A stretch of DNA of 64,000 nt from Clostridiales bacterium (GTDB taxonomy: Bacteria; Bacillota; Clostridia; Christensenellales; Aristaeellaceae). The notes under the pieces were generated by a model, which was not told where the DNA came from, did no database searches, and saw only the letters and a program-made list of their open reading frames with translations. Location: contig CP069419.1 in NCBI GenBank assembly GCA_017569285.1, positions 620,001 to 684,000 on the forward strand. Reading direction: 5' to 3'. The stretch's first letter is position 1. Each line of letters starts with the position of its first letter. This document shows, piece by piece, positions 33,207 to 41,721 of the stretch. Position numbers and translations under genes: made by a program.

Positions 33207-34283
33207 ATGGGTCAGAAAATGCTCATGAAGGGGAACGAGGCCATCGCTGAAGCCGCCATCCAGGCCGGATGCCGCTTCTTCTTCGGCTATCCGATCACTC
33301 CCCAGAACCAGGTTCCTGAATACATGTCCAAGCGGCTGCCGAAGATTGAGGGCGGCTGTTTCCTGCAGGCGGAAAGTGAAGTTGCCGCCATCAATATGGT
33401 CTACGGTGCGGCCGGTGCCGGTGCCCGTGTCATGACCTCCTCTTCCAGCCCGGGAATTTCCCTCAAGCAGGAAGGAATCAGCTATATCGTCGGTGCGGAA
33501 CTGCCCTGCGTGATCGTCAACATGGTGCGCGGCGGCCCCGGCCTCGGTTCCATCCAGCCCGCCCAGAGCGACTATTACCAGTCCACCCGCGGCGGCGGCC
33601 ATGGTGACTACCGGATGCTGGTACTGGCTCCCGCCTCTGTGCAGGAAGCCGTCGAGCTGACGATGGACGCCTTTGACCTGGCGGACCGTTATCGCAACCC
33701 GGTCCTGATCATGGGGGACGGCCTGATCGGCCAGATGATGGAGCCCGTTGAAATGCCGGAGCACAAGGTGCCTGCCGACCTGCCTCCCAAGACCTGGGCG
33801 GCTACCGGCTGGACCCCGCAGTCCGACCGCGAGCGCGCGATCATCAACTCCCTGTATATCGACCCCGCCGTGCTGGAAAAGCACGTCAATCACCTGTATG
33901 AAAAGTACGCCGTCATGGAACAGACCGAATGCCGCTGGCAGGAGGAAATGACCGATGACGCGGACTATGTCATCGTTGCCTACGGCACCACCGCGCGTAT
34001 TGCCCGCAGTGCCATGCGCAAGCTTCGCGCGGAAGGCATCAAAGCCGGCCTCATCCGGCCCATCACCCTGTGGCCCTTCCCCAATGCGCCGATCGCCAAG
34101 GCTGCGGAGCATGCCAAGGCCTTCCTGACAGTGGAAATGAGCATGGGCCAGATGGTGGATGATGTCCGCCTGGCCGTGGACGGCAAAAAGCCTGTTCACT
34201 TCTTCGGCCGTACCGGCGGTATCGTCCCCACCGTACGCGAGATCATGACCCAGGTGGAAACGCTGGCAAAGGAGGGCAAATAA
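33207..34283 (+). CDS. vorB: 2-oxoacid:ferredoxin oxidoreductase alpha subunit (VorB-type)
   Basis: A 358-residue subunit preceded by [28 protein letters not shown] followed by [18 protein letters not shown] is typical of the pyrimidine-binding alpha subunit annotated as 3-methyl-2-oxobutanoate dehydrogenase subunit Vor[10 protein letters not shown] near residue 285 is also conserved. With the other three subunits it oxidises branched-chain 2-oxoacids (or 2-oxoglutarate) to acyl-CoA and CO2, reducing ferredoxin. The next gene begins two bases after the stop. KorA remains an alternative, since the families are close. Confidence 0.88.
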   Translation: MGQKMLMKGNEAIAEAAIQAGCRFFFGYPITPQNQVPEYMSKRLPKIEGGCFLQAESEVAAINMVYGAAGAGARVMTSSSSPGISLKQEGISYIVGAELPCVIVNMVRGGPGLGSIQPAQSDYYQSTRGGGHGDYRMLVLAPASVQEAVELTMDAFDLADRYRNPVLIMGDGLIGQMMEPVEMPEHKVPADLPPKTWAATGWTPQSDRERAIINSLYIDPAVLEKHVNHLYEKYAVMEQTECRWQEEMTDDADYVIVAYGTTARIARSAMRKLRAEGIKAGLIRPITLWPFPNAPIAKAAEHAKAFLTVEMSMGQMVDDVRLAVDGKKPVHFFGRTGGIVPTVREIMTQVETLAKEGK

Positions 34284-34285
34284 TC

Positions 34286-35023
34286 ATGGCTGTTGTGTAT
34301 GAAAAAACCAAGCTGCTGACCGACAAGCCGCTGCATTACTGCCCCGGCTGCACCCACGGCATCATTCACCGCCTGGTGGCGGAAACGATTGACGAGCTCG
34401 GTATCCAGGGCAAAACCATCGGTATCGCGCCTGTCGGCTGCGCCGTATTCGCCTACGACTACTTCAACTGCGACATGATGGAAGCCGCCCACGGCCGTGC
34501 TCCTGCGGTCGCCACCGGCTGCAAGCGCGTGAACCCGAACAACATCGTCTTCACCTACCAGGGCGACGGCGACCTTGCCTCCATCGGTGCTGCGGAAATC
34601 ACCCACGCGGCTACCCGCGGTGAAAACATCACCGTCATTTTCGTCAACAATGCCATTTACGGCATGACCGGCGGCCAGATGGCGCCCACCACCCTGCCGG
34701 GCCAGGTGACCACCACCTCTCCCTACGGCCGGGATCCCAAGCTGTGCGGCTATCCCATCCGGATCAGCGAAATGCTGGCCACACTGGATGGTCCCGCCTA
34801 TATCTCCCGCGTTTCCGTCCACGATGTAAAGCACATCATGGAGGCCAAGAAAGCCATCCGGAAAGCCTTCGAGATGCAGATTGCCGGAAAAGGCTTCTCC
34901 CTGGTGGAAGTCCTCTCCGCCTGCCCCACCAACTGGGGTATGACGCCGCAGGAAGCGCTGAAGTGGCTGGAAGCCAACATGATCCCCCAGTATCCGCTGG
35001 GTGTGAAAAAGGAGGTTGAGTAA
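34286..35023 (+). CDS. vorA: 2-oxoacid:ferredoxin oxidoreductase beta (TPP-binding) subunit
   Basis: A 245-residue TPP-binding subunit with a GGAGG site in the end of the previous gene. [33 protein letters not shown] (GDGD motif) and [17 protein letters not shown] (NNxxYGMTGGQ) are the expected cofactor-binding signatures. It belongs to the vorDBAC operon and completes the catalytic core with the alpha subunit. Naming as VOR rather than KOR follows the alpha subunit and is not certain. Confidence 0.9.
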   Translation: MAVVYEKTKLLTDKPLHYCPGCTHGIIHRLVAETIDELGIQGKTIGIAPVGCAVFAYDYFNCDMMEAAHGRAPAVATGCKRVNPNNIVFTYQGDGDLASIGAAEITHAATRGENITVIFVNNAIYGMTGGQMAPTTLPGQVTTTSPYGRDPKLCGYPIRISEMLATLDGPAYISRVSVHDVKHIMEAKKAIRKAFEMQIAGKGFSLVEVLSACPTNWGMTPQEALKWLEANMIPQYPLGVKKEVE

Positions 35024-35026
35024 TCC

Positions 35027-35563
35027 ATGGAAGCTCAATTTCTGATTGCCGGTTTCGGCGGCCAGGGCGTCCTGCTCATCGGCCAGCTGCTGGCCAAGGC
35101 GGCCATGCATGAAGGGATGAACGTTTCCTGGATGCCGTCCTACGGTCCGGAAATGCGCGGTGGCGAAGCCAACTGCGCCGTGGTCATCTCCGATGAGCCG
35201 ATCGGTTCTCCGCTCGTTACGGAAATCCCCTTCGCCGTCATCATGAACAAGCCCAGCATGATCAAGTTCACTCCGGCCATGGAAAAGGGCGGTATCATGC
35301 TGTACAACTCCTCCCTGATTGACATCACTCCTGACCGCGATGACATCGTCGCGATCCCGGTGGACTGCAACGGTATTGCGGAAGAGCTTGGCAATTCCCG
35401 TACCGCCAACATGGTTATGCTTGGTGCGATCCTGAAGAAGACCGGTGTGGTTTCCATCGATTCCGCCATGGAAGCCCTGAAAGCCACCTTCGGCCCGAAG
35501 AAGGAGCACCTGCTTCCCATCAACCGCCAGGCGATGGAACGCGGAGCGGCTGCTGTTGAGTAA
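35027..35563 (+). CDS. vorC: 2-oxoacid:ferredoxin oxidoreductase gamma subunit
   Basis: A 178-residue subunit starting three bases after the beta-subunit stop, with AAGGAGG upstream. LIAGFGGQGVLLIGQLLAKAA carries the GxGGQG motif and SWMPSYGPEMRGGEANCAVV is the CoA-domain signature of the family. It ends the operon, followed by a bidirectional terminator shared with the large minus-strand redox operon. The cytoplasmic complex is a source of reduced ferredoxin for Rnf. Confidence 0.92.
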   Translation: MEAQFLIAGFGGQGVLLIGQLLAKAAMHEGMNVSWMPSYGPEMRGGEANCAVVISDEPIGSPLVTEIPFAVIMNKPSMIKFTPAMEKGGIMLYNSSLIDITPDRDDIVAIPVDCNGIAEELGNSRTANMVMLGAILKKTGVVSIDSAMEALKATFGPKKEHLLPINRQAMERGAAAVE

Positions 35564-35576
35564 TTCTGTACTCTGT

Positions 35577-35613
35577 AAAAATACCCGTGGACGTTTCGTC
35601 CACGGGTATTTTT
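35577..35613. terminator. Bidirectional terminator between vor operon and Rnf-flavocytochrome operon
   Basis: A 17-bp near-perfect hairpin (atacccgtggacg / cgtccacgggtat) flanked by A-run and T-run, able to end both convergent transcripts. Confidence 0.88.
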
Positions 35614-35627
35614 TATATCATCTTTTC

Positions 35628-36848
35628 TTACTTCACTGAAATTGCGGTAATCGTGAATTTCTTGCCGGGCTCCTTTACCTTGATCAGCACGGTATGCTCT
35701 GCGGCATTCTTCCCGTTCAGCACCAGTGCCACCTCACTCTGGTTCCATTTCCCGGGACCGCCCCGCAGAGTGACTGAAAGTTTGCCATCCACATATACCT
35801 CTGCTGCGCCAAAGCCGGCATCCGCCGAAGCCTTCCACGAAATCAGGCACTTCGAGAATACACCGGTCACCTTCAGCGGTTCATCCGGATCCTTGATGTC
35901 GTGGAAATAGTTTTTCCCGCATACCCAACCCACCGGCGTGTTCCGGTACGTCTGCAGGTCAATGCTGGCGAAGCCGCCGCGTTCCACAGTGATTCCTTCT
36001 TTGGTTTCCTCATCCGCATACAGCGTCTTCAGGCCCATAAAGTCCGTGCCGTATGCCGGCCAAACAGTCAGGTCAATATCCGCTGCGTCAGGTTCCTTTG
36101 CCGCGGCATCCGCGATAGCCTGCATCAGGCATTCCGCCATCATGCGGTGGCCGGTGGAGTTCGGATGGTACTCGTCGTGGAAGAAATCCTTCTTCTCCAT
36201 TTCCTTCCCGACATGGCTGAACAGTCCGTCCGGAATCGATACCATCAGCAGGTCATACACGTCGCCGATTTTCCGCAGGTCACCCTGCAGGTTCCAGCCG
36301 TCATCCCGCATGGAGAACAGCAGGATCACAACCGGCTCATTGGGATACTCCAGCACTTCCTTCACCATCGACTCAAAGCAGTGGTGGTTGGTCGGCTCGC
36401 CCCAGTCATTCACAGCGAATTCAATAATCACCAGGTCCGGGTATCCGTCCGGATCCTTTTCACTGACCCGGCTGTTGATATCCCGGTTGAAGCGCATATA
36501 ACCGAAAGCGGAAGGCGTTCCGCCGACGCCGGCATTCACCAGCTCCACATTGCTTCCGTTCGATACCCCGTAGGTGTTCCCGAAGCGCAGAGCAAAGCGG
36601 CTGGCCCAGCATTCTTTGTAATTGGAGGCGCCGGCGCCTTCGGTGATCGATCCACCCATGGTACCGATGGTGATATGCTCACCGGCCCTGGCCCGCTCAA
36701 TCAGTTTGATCAGGCGGACATTGTTTCCCAGCCGCATTTCAGAATCTTTCAGTGCAGACTGGTACCATTCTTCCTTTGCGAATTCGCCCATTGCCGTTCC
36801 TCCGATAATCATAGTCAGTATCGCCAGAATCGCCAGAAAACGTTTCAT
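35628..36848 (-). CDS. Secreted SGNH/GDSL-family hydrolase
   Basis: A 406-residue protein with signal peptide MKRFLAILAILTMIIGGTAM. The SGNH blocks are TIGTMGGSITEGAGA (nucleophile Ser), AGVGGTPS (Gly block), FAVNDWGEPTN (Asn block) and FHDEYHPNSTGHRMM (catalytic Asp/His). The last 130 residues form a beta-rich C-terminal domain (VYVDGKLSVTLRGGPGKW) that may bind carbohydrate. It starts 16 bases after ccsB on the same strand, so it is probably the last gene of the redox operon, although a cell-wall or polysaccharide deacetylase has no obvious link to electron transfer. Confidence 0.85.
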   Translation of the reverse strand: MKRFLAILAILTMIIGGTAMGEFAKEEWYQSALKDSEMRLGNNVRLIKLIERARAGEHITIGTMGGSITEGAGASNYKECWASRFALRFGNTYGVSNGSNVELVNAGVGGTPSAFGYMRFNRDINSRVSEKDPDGYPDLVIIEFAVNDWGEPTNHHCFESMVKEVLEYPNEPVVILLFSMRDDGWNLQGDLRKIGDVYDLLMVSIPDGLFSHVGKEMEKKDFFHDEYHPNSTGHRMMAECLMQAIADAAAKEPDAADIDLTVWPAYGTDFMGLKTLYADEETKEGITVERGGFASIDLQTYRNTPVGWVCGKNYFHDIKDPDEPLKVTGVFSKCLISWKASADAGFGAAEVYVDGKLSVTLRGGPGKWNQSEVALVLNGKNAAEHTVLIKVKEPGKKFTITAISVK

Positions 36849-36864
36849 TCAGGTTTCTCCCTTC

Positions 36865-37680
36865 TTATGCGTAGCTGTGAAGCCCCGGCAGGAATGTATT
36901 CACCCCGATATAGGTGAAAATCACACAGATAAATCCGACAACCGCGAATATGGCTGCCGCTTTTCCCTTCCATCCGCGCATGATCCGCAGATGCAGGTAT
37001 ACCGCGTAGATGATCCAGGTTACGAGCGACCATGTTTCCTTCGGGTCCCAGTTCCAGTAGCTTCCCCAGCATTTCTTGGCCCAGAAGGCTCCGGTGATAA
37101 TCGTAATCGTCAGGAACAGCAGGCCCAGGCATACGCTGCGGTATTCAATCACATCCAGCTTGTCCCGGTCCGGTATATGCTGGTCCATAAATCCGTCCTT
37201 CCGGATTTTTTCCCGCACCAGGAAAATGAATCCCAGCACAAAGCTGACACCGAAGGCTCCGTAGCTCAGGATGGCCGTGGAAACATGGAATACCAGCCAG
37301 TTGCTCTGCAGGGCCGGCATCAGCGCGTGGATCTCCCGGCTCTGCATGGCGGCATACCCCATAATCAGGAAAACCACCGGCGCGGCAAACACGCCGAGAA
37401 AACTGAACCGGTACTTCGCGATGAAGATCAGGCTCACAAGGCACAGTGCCCATGCGAAACAGGTGGCGAACTCATACTGGTTGGTCATGGGAACCCTGCC
37501 TGCCGCAATTCCGCGCACAATCAGTGCCGCCGTATGGGCAACCAGGCCGCCGGTCTGGATCAGGGAAGCTGCTTTTGCCGCTGCGTTTTTCTTCAGCCCG
37601 GCAAACACAAAGTACAGCAGCATCGCCAGGAAGTATCCGGCCATGGCAATCGTAAACAGGATATTCTCCGCCTGTTCCAT
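36865..37680 (-). CDS. ccsB: Cytochrome c biogenesis protein CcsB/ResC (System II haem handling)
   Basis: A 271-residue membrane protein with about eight hydrophobic segments. The haem-handling WWD-type motif is GSYWNWDPKETWSLVTW, and conserved external His residues occur in the segments around it (for example LVFHVSTAILSYGAFG). With ResB it forms the System II cytochrome c synthase, which attaches haem to CxxCH sites outside the membrane. It lies eight bases after resB and in the operon encoding a protein with one CxxCK and four CxxCH sites, so it may be a dedicated synthase for that protein. Confidence 0.93.
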   Translation of the reverse strand: MEQAENILFTIAMAGYFLAMLLYFVFAGLKKNAAAKAASLIQTGGLVAHTAALIVRGIAAGRVPMTNQYEFATCFAWALCLVSLIFIAKYRFSFLGVFAAPVVFLIMGYAAMQSREIHALMPALQSNWLVFHVSTAILSYGAFGVSFVLGFIFLVREKIRKDGFMDQHIPDRDKLDVIEYRSVCLGLLFLTITIITGAFWAKKCWGSYWNWDPKETWSLVTWIIYAVYLHLRIMRGWKGKAAAIFAVVGFICVIFTYIGVNTFLPGLHSYA

Positions 37681-37688
37681 TCACATCG

Positions 37689-38717
37689 TCACCTCTTTCG
37701 CAGATAGAAAGCCATTACCAGCCCGGCCATCACGATGGCGGCACCCAGCATGGCCAGCCAGGAAAACCGGTCCCGTTTCACCATCAGCAGCGTGTAGTTG
37801 GATGGATTTCTGAACCGTACGGTGTATTCCTGGTCAATGGTTATCTCGTCATCCGCCTCCAGCACGTTCATCCCCCGGACCTCTCCCTGGTAGAAAACCA
37901 TATACAGGTATCCGGGTTTCTCCGGACGGGTGGATGCCATCGGGGATACAGCTCCCGTCTCCCCGTCATAATTCGGATAAAAGTTGTAGAACATCACCAC
38001 AATATCGGGGTCATCCGCCAGCGGCATATATTCCTGCACGCACAGGGTTTTCTGCTGCAGGATCTCCCCGTTCTTCTCCACGGTCACGTCTGCTGCCCAT
38101 CCGGCGGAATTCTGGAAAAATTCATATCCGCAGAGTTCCGCGGGATGGTTCACGCTGGCAGTCCCGTGCTCCTCTGTTCCGTCAGCACCGCATACTGTCA
38201 GCTCCGCGGTATACTGCCCGGCTGTTCCGTCTTCACGCCAGTCGATCGTAAAATCATCCACCGTTACCTGCAGGCCGGTTTCTGCCAGCGGTACAGTGTT
38301 CCCGGGCAGCCCGCTGATCGTATATTCCTCCTGGGTCATCTGCCCCATCGCAAATCCGATAATCAGCAGCAGGATTCCCAGGTGGCACACCCAAGCGCCC
38401 CAGATTCCGGCGAAGTTTCCCGGTTCCTTCCGGGTACGCCGGATCAACGGCCTGATCCGGATCAGGTTGCACATCAGCAGGCTCAGGCAGAGGAATCCGC
38501 TCAGGGTCAGGAACCACCAGCTGTGGTAAGCGTCATCGGCATGCAGGGCAGTAATAACTGCTGCCATTCGCTCACCAAACTGGCCGGAATACCACTCAAA
38601 AGTCTGTCCCTGGGGCACTGCTGAACTTAAAGCGCATGCCGCTGCGAGCATCACCAGGAGGGTGATGGCCAGCGGCATGGAGCCCAAGATCATTCTGATT
38701 TTTTTGAGTATCTTCAT
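37689..38717 (-). CDS. resB: ResB-like cytochrome c biogenesis protein
   Basis: A 342-residue protein with a short cytoplasmic N-terminus, three early hydrophobic segments (MILGSMPLAITLLVMLAAAC; WWFLTLSGFLCLSLLMC; WVCHLGILLLIIGFAMG), a large extracytoplasmic beta-rich domain, and a last segment (WLAMLGAAIVMAGLVMAFYL) near the C-terminus. This is the ResB/Ccs1 topology. It is shorter than many ResB proteins. A stable hairpin lies in the 45-base gap from the flavocytochrome gene. Together with CcsB it makes the System II synthase. Confidence 0.88.
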   Translation of the reverse strand: MKILKKIRMILGSMPLAITLLVMLAAACALSSAVPQGQTFEWYSGQFGERMAAVITALHADDAYHSWWFLTLSGFLCLSLLMCNLIRIRPLIRRTRKEPGNFAGIWGAWVCHLGILLLIIGFAMGQMTQEEYTISGLPGNTVPLAETGLQVTVDDFTIDWREDGTAGQYTAELTVCGADGTEEHGTASVNHPAELCGYEFFQNSAGWAADVTVEKNGEILQQKTLCVQEYMPLADDPDIVVMFYNFYPNYDGETGAVSPMASTRPEKPGYLYMVFYQGEVRGMNVLEADDEITIDQEYTVRFRNPSNYTLLMVKRDRFSWLAMLGAAIVMAGLVMAFYLRKR

Positions 38718-38738
38718 ACTTCTCCGTGTTCAATACGG

Positions 38739-38758
38739 CAGGGGGCTTTCGCCCCCTG
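38739..38758. other. Hairpin between the flavocytochrome gene and resB
   Basis: Eight-bp stem cagggggc/gccccctg with a four-base loop. The T-run lies on the plus-strand side, so on the operon's minus-strand transcript this is a stem without a U tail. It looks like an mRNA-processing or stabilising element rather than a terminator. Confidence 0.5.
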
Positions 38759-38762
38759 TTTT

Positions 38763-41687
38763 TCAGGTGTCCTGTTTTTCTCCGAGCAGCGTCAGCGCCT
38801 CGTTAATCTTTGCCTCGGAAGTCTCCAGGCAGGACAGCGACAGCGCAGAGTTGTGCGCTCCTTCGGAGTTTTCCACATAGCAGAAGTCAAAGAACCATTG
38901 GGCCTCCCGATGCAGTTTCCGCACCGCGTCCAATTCTTCCGCTCCAAGCTTTCCATCTGCCGCCGCGGCAGTCAGGGCGTCCTTCAGCCCGCTCAGCTTA
39001 TTGCCGACCTCGGTTTCCCGGGCTGTAACCTTTGCCTGGATCGTCTGCACAAGCGAAATCACGTTGTCTGCACTGCCATGGCATTTTGCGCAGGAATTCA
39101 GCAGAACCTCATTCTGCAGCGGACTGACAAAGTAGTGGCTTCTGTATTCAATACCGTCATCCGTAGTTGCCTGCGGCATATGGCAGTCCGCACATGTCAG
39201 GTTAAAACTCGCCGCGTGTTTTCCGCCCAGTACTGTCTCCATTTCCGGATGCTGGGCTTTCAGCATTTTTGTTCCGGTTCCCGGCTGCTCCCAGTCATAG
39301 AATCCCATGGCATCATAGTAGGCCAGGATCGCCTCCGGGGTCATCTCAGCTTTGCTGTGATAAGGCATCATAGTCTCGCTGTCCGACGGCGTGAAATAAT
39401 ACTCGATATGGCACTGCCCGCAGGATAGAATCGCAGCGGGAATCTCGGACACCGCGTCTCCCAGTGCAGTATTCACATAGCTGTGGGTTACCGCCAGCTG
39501 CCCATCCATCCCCATACCGTCGCCATGGCAGGTATAGCAGGAAATGGTGTTTTTCATCTGGGGCATCACTTCGTCAAATGCCATTGAATAAACCCCAATG
39601 CCTTCCGTATTGACGAGCCGGGCAAAATCATCTGTCTTGCAGGTAATGCAGTTTGCTTTCGGATGAGGCCGCAGCGTCTTGGATACGTCCTCCAGGGTGT
39701 AGGTATGGCCGCGGGCGCTGCCGTAATCCTTCGCGAATCCGAATCCCTCATAAATGTTCTTCAGGTACGGATCCTGCTCCAGGTAGTCGGTCACAATGTT
39801 GTTTTCAGTATTCTGGCCCATGGTTACCGCAATACCGGAGACCACAGATGTCGGAACCTTGGATGCTTCAGCCGCAGCCGTTTCGCCGGCTGCTTCTTCC
39901 TTTGCTTCCGCTGCAGGCATAGCTGCGGCATCATTCATTTCAGCCAGTGCGGTTTCCGCCGCAATCCGGCCGAAGATCACGATATCCGCCACCGCGTTGC
40001 CGCCCAGTCGGTTTCCGCCGTGCACACCGCCGGTCACTTCGCCCGCCGCATACAGTCCGGGAATCACTTTCCCTTCAGTATTGATCACATGTGCGGATGT
40101 GTCGATCTTCACGCCGCCCATCGTATGATGAATACCGGGAGCGATCTTGATCGCGTAATACGGAGCGGTTGTCAGATCTGCATTCATACCGGTCGTCCGG
40201 CCGAATTCCGGATCCTCCTGTTTCTTCACGCACTCGTTCCAGTCTGCCAGCGTCTTGGCCAGCACAGCGGGATCTACGGAGATCAGTTCCGCGAGTCCTT
40301 CGATGGTATCTGCCTGGACGGTAATCCCCGTCTTGACGTATTTCTCGACCGCCTTCAGGTGATCCCGCAGGTTCTGGTCGAAGATAATATAGGCATAATG
40401 GCCTTCCTGTGCCAGTTCCGCGGCGGATACCGCATCCCGGGTCAGCAGCTCGTTGGTGAAACGGACACCGCTCTGGTTCACCAGGATCGCGCCGTCACCC
40501 CGAACGGATTCGGTAATCAGCATGGAAGTCGACTGCTCCACGGTGGGATGCAGCTGGATCTGCTCGATGTCCACCAGATCCGCACCGAGCGCCTGGGCCA
40601 TCACAATACCGTCGCCGGTAGCGCCCGGGGCATTGGTAGTCACCGTACCCTTCAGATCCGGCCGGTACTGGGTGTACATTTCCTCATTGGCGCCGAAGCC
40701 GCCCGTCGCAAGGATGACCGCTTTGCAGTTGAATACGTAGTTGCAGTCCTTACCTTCCGCCTTTACGCCGCAGACCTTTCCGTCCGCGTCTGTCAGAAGT
40801 TCAGTTGCTTTCGTATTGTACATGGTCTCCACGCCCAGCTCATCCAGCTTGGCGCTGAAGCGCTCCACCAGGAACTCACCCACACCGGAACCGTCCGCCG
40901 GGGCATGAATCCGGTTCACGGATGCGCCGCCGGAGAAGGAAATCTTCGGCAGTTCCGCGCCGATGGAATCCAGCCAGTCAATGGCATTGGCGGATTCTTT
41001 CGCCATCACTTCCACCAGGGCCGGATCATTCAGGTCATGGCCGCCCTTAATGGTATCCGCAGCGAACAGTTCAACCGAGTCTTCAATTCCCTGTTCCTTC
41101 TGGTAATGCGTTTCCGCCGCGTTCATGCCGCCGGTTGCCTTGGTGGTGTTGCCGCCCGCATAGGGCATCTTTTCCAGCAGCACGAAATCCTCGCCCGCCT
41201 GCTTCACCATGATAGCCGCGGTCATTCCGGCGCCGCCGGCACCGATGATTACAATCCCGGTGTCAATAACTTTTTCTTCCTTGCTTCCCTTTTCACCGAT
41301 ATCCCTGCGGTTTGCGTCCAGCACGGCAATATCCGCGCCCGCCGCTGTCAGGGCCTCCGTTGCGGCCTTGATCACGGCGTTGCTGGTAACCGTCGCGCCG
41401 CTCACAGCGTCCACATTCGGGGTCTGGGCTTCCACAATCTTTGCGGACAGCATACCTGCTGCCACACCGCCCAGCGTTTCAGTTTCGTCTGTAGCGTCAA
41501 TCAGTACGGTGGTAATTTCTGTTTCGTCCACTGTGATCAGAACCTTCACGGTGCTCAGCATTCCCTGTGCTTCAGCCTGATAGGTTCCAGGAGTAAACAA
41601 TGTTTCCGCGGGCGCCGATTCAGCCGGTGCGGATACGGCGAACAGCATGACTGTCATGGCCATCAGCAGGCAGATCAGTTTTTTCAT
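38763..41687 (-). CDS. Secreted FMN-binding/flavocytochrome reductase fused to an NrfA-like pentaheme nitrite reductase
   Basis: A 974-residue fusion. Residues 1-22 are a signal peptide. Residues 32-115 form an FMN-binding domain with flavinylation motif DAVSGAT (Thr99). Residues 143-580 are a fumarate-reductase-type FAD domain (IVIIGAGGAGMTAA) keeping His380, Glu393, Arg417, His521 and Arg560 at the expected catalytic positions. After an Ala/Glu linker, residues 635-974 match NrfA: CITCK (680-684), then CYTCH, CGQCHIEYYF, CADCHMP and CAKCH, with KAQH (813), GGKHAA (824) and ENSEGAH (945). The CxxCK site is the substrate haem of cytochrome c nitrite reductases. Neighbours are a multi-FMN protein, Rnf and ResB/CcsB; no nrfH is present. 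It probably reduces nitrite to ammonia and an organic acid at separate heads. Confidence 0.9.
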   Translation of the reverse strand: MKKLICLLMAMTVMLFAVSAPAESAPAETLFTPGTYQAEAQGMLSTVKVLITVDETEITTVLIDATDETETLGGVAAGMLSAKIVEAQTPNVDAVSGATVTSNAVIKAATEALTAAGADIAVLDANRRDIGEKGSKEEKVIDTGIVIIGAGGAGMTAAIMVKQAGEDFVLLEKMPYAGGNTTKATGGMNAAETHYQKEQGIEDSVELFAADTIKGGHDLNDPALVEVMAKESANAIDWLDSIGAELPKISFSGGASVNRIHAPADGSGVGEFLVERFSAKLDELGVETMYNTKATELLTDADGKVCGVKAEGKDCNYVFNCKAVILATGGFGANEEMYTQYRPDLKGTVTTNAPGATGDGIVMAQALGADLVDIEQIQLHPTVEQSTSMLITESVRGDGAILVNQSGVRFTNELLTRDAVSAAELAQEGHYAYIIFDQNLRDHLKAVEKYVKTGITVQADTIEGLAELISVDPAVLAKTLADWNECVKKQEDPEFGRTTGMNADLTTAPYYAIKIAPGIHHTMGGVKIDTSAHVINTEGKVIPGLYAAGEVTGGVHGGNRLGGNAVADIVIFGRIAAETALAEMNDAAAMPAAEAKEEAAGETAAAEASKVPTSVVSGIAVTMGQNTENNIVTDYLEQDPYLKNIYEGFGFAKDYGSARGHTYTLEDVSKTLRPHPKANCITCKTDDFARLVNTEGIGVYSMAFDEVMPQMKNTISCYTCHGDGMGMDGQLAVTHSYVNTALGDAVSEIPAAILSCGQCHIEYYFTPSDSETMMPYHSKAEMTPEAILAYYDAMGFYDWEQPGTGTKMLKAQHPEMETVLGGKHAASFNLTCADCHMPQATTDDGIEYRSHYFVSPLQNEVLLNSCAKCHGSADNVISLVQTIQAKVTARETEVGNKLSGLKDALTAAAADGKLGAEELDAVRKLHREAQWFFDFCYVENSEGAHNSALSLSCLETSEAKINEALTLLGEKQDT

Positions 41688-41721
41688 GATGGTCCCCCTC
41701 CTCGTGGGTTCAGGTCGTCAC

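Noticed and set aside
38739-38758. Terminator splitting the redox operon before resB
   Set aside because: The T-run follows the stem only on the plus strand, where there is no upstream gene; on the operon strand the stem lacks a U tail.
38763-39800. Possibility that the NrfA-like part is a separate gene joined by an assembly error
   Set aside because: The frame is continuous through a typical Ala/Glu linker, no ribosome binding site or signal peptide precedes the haem part, and it would not be exported alone.
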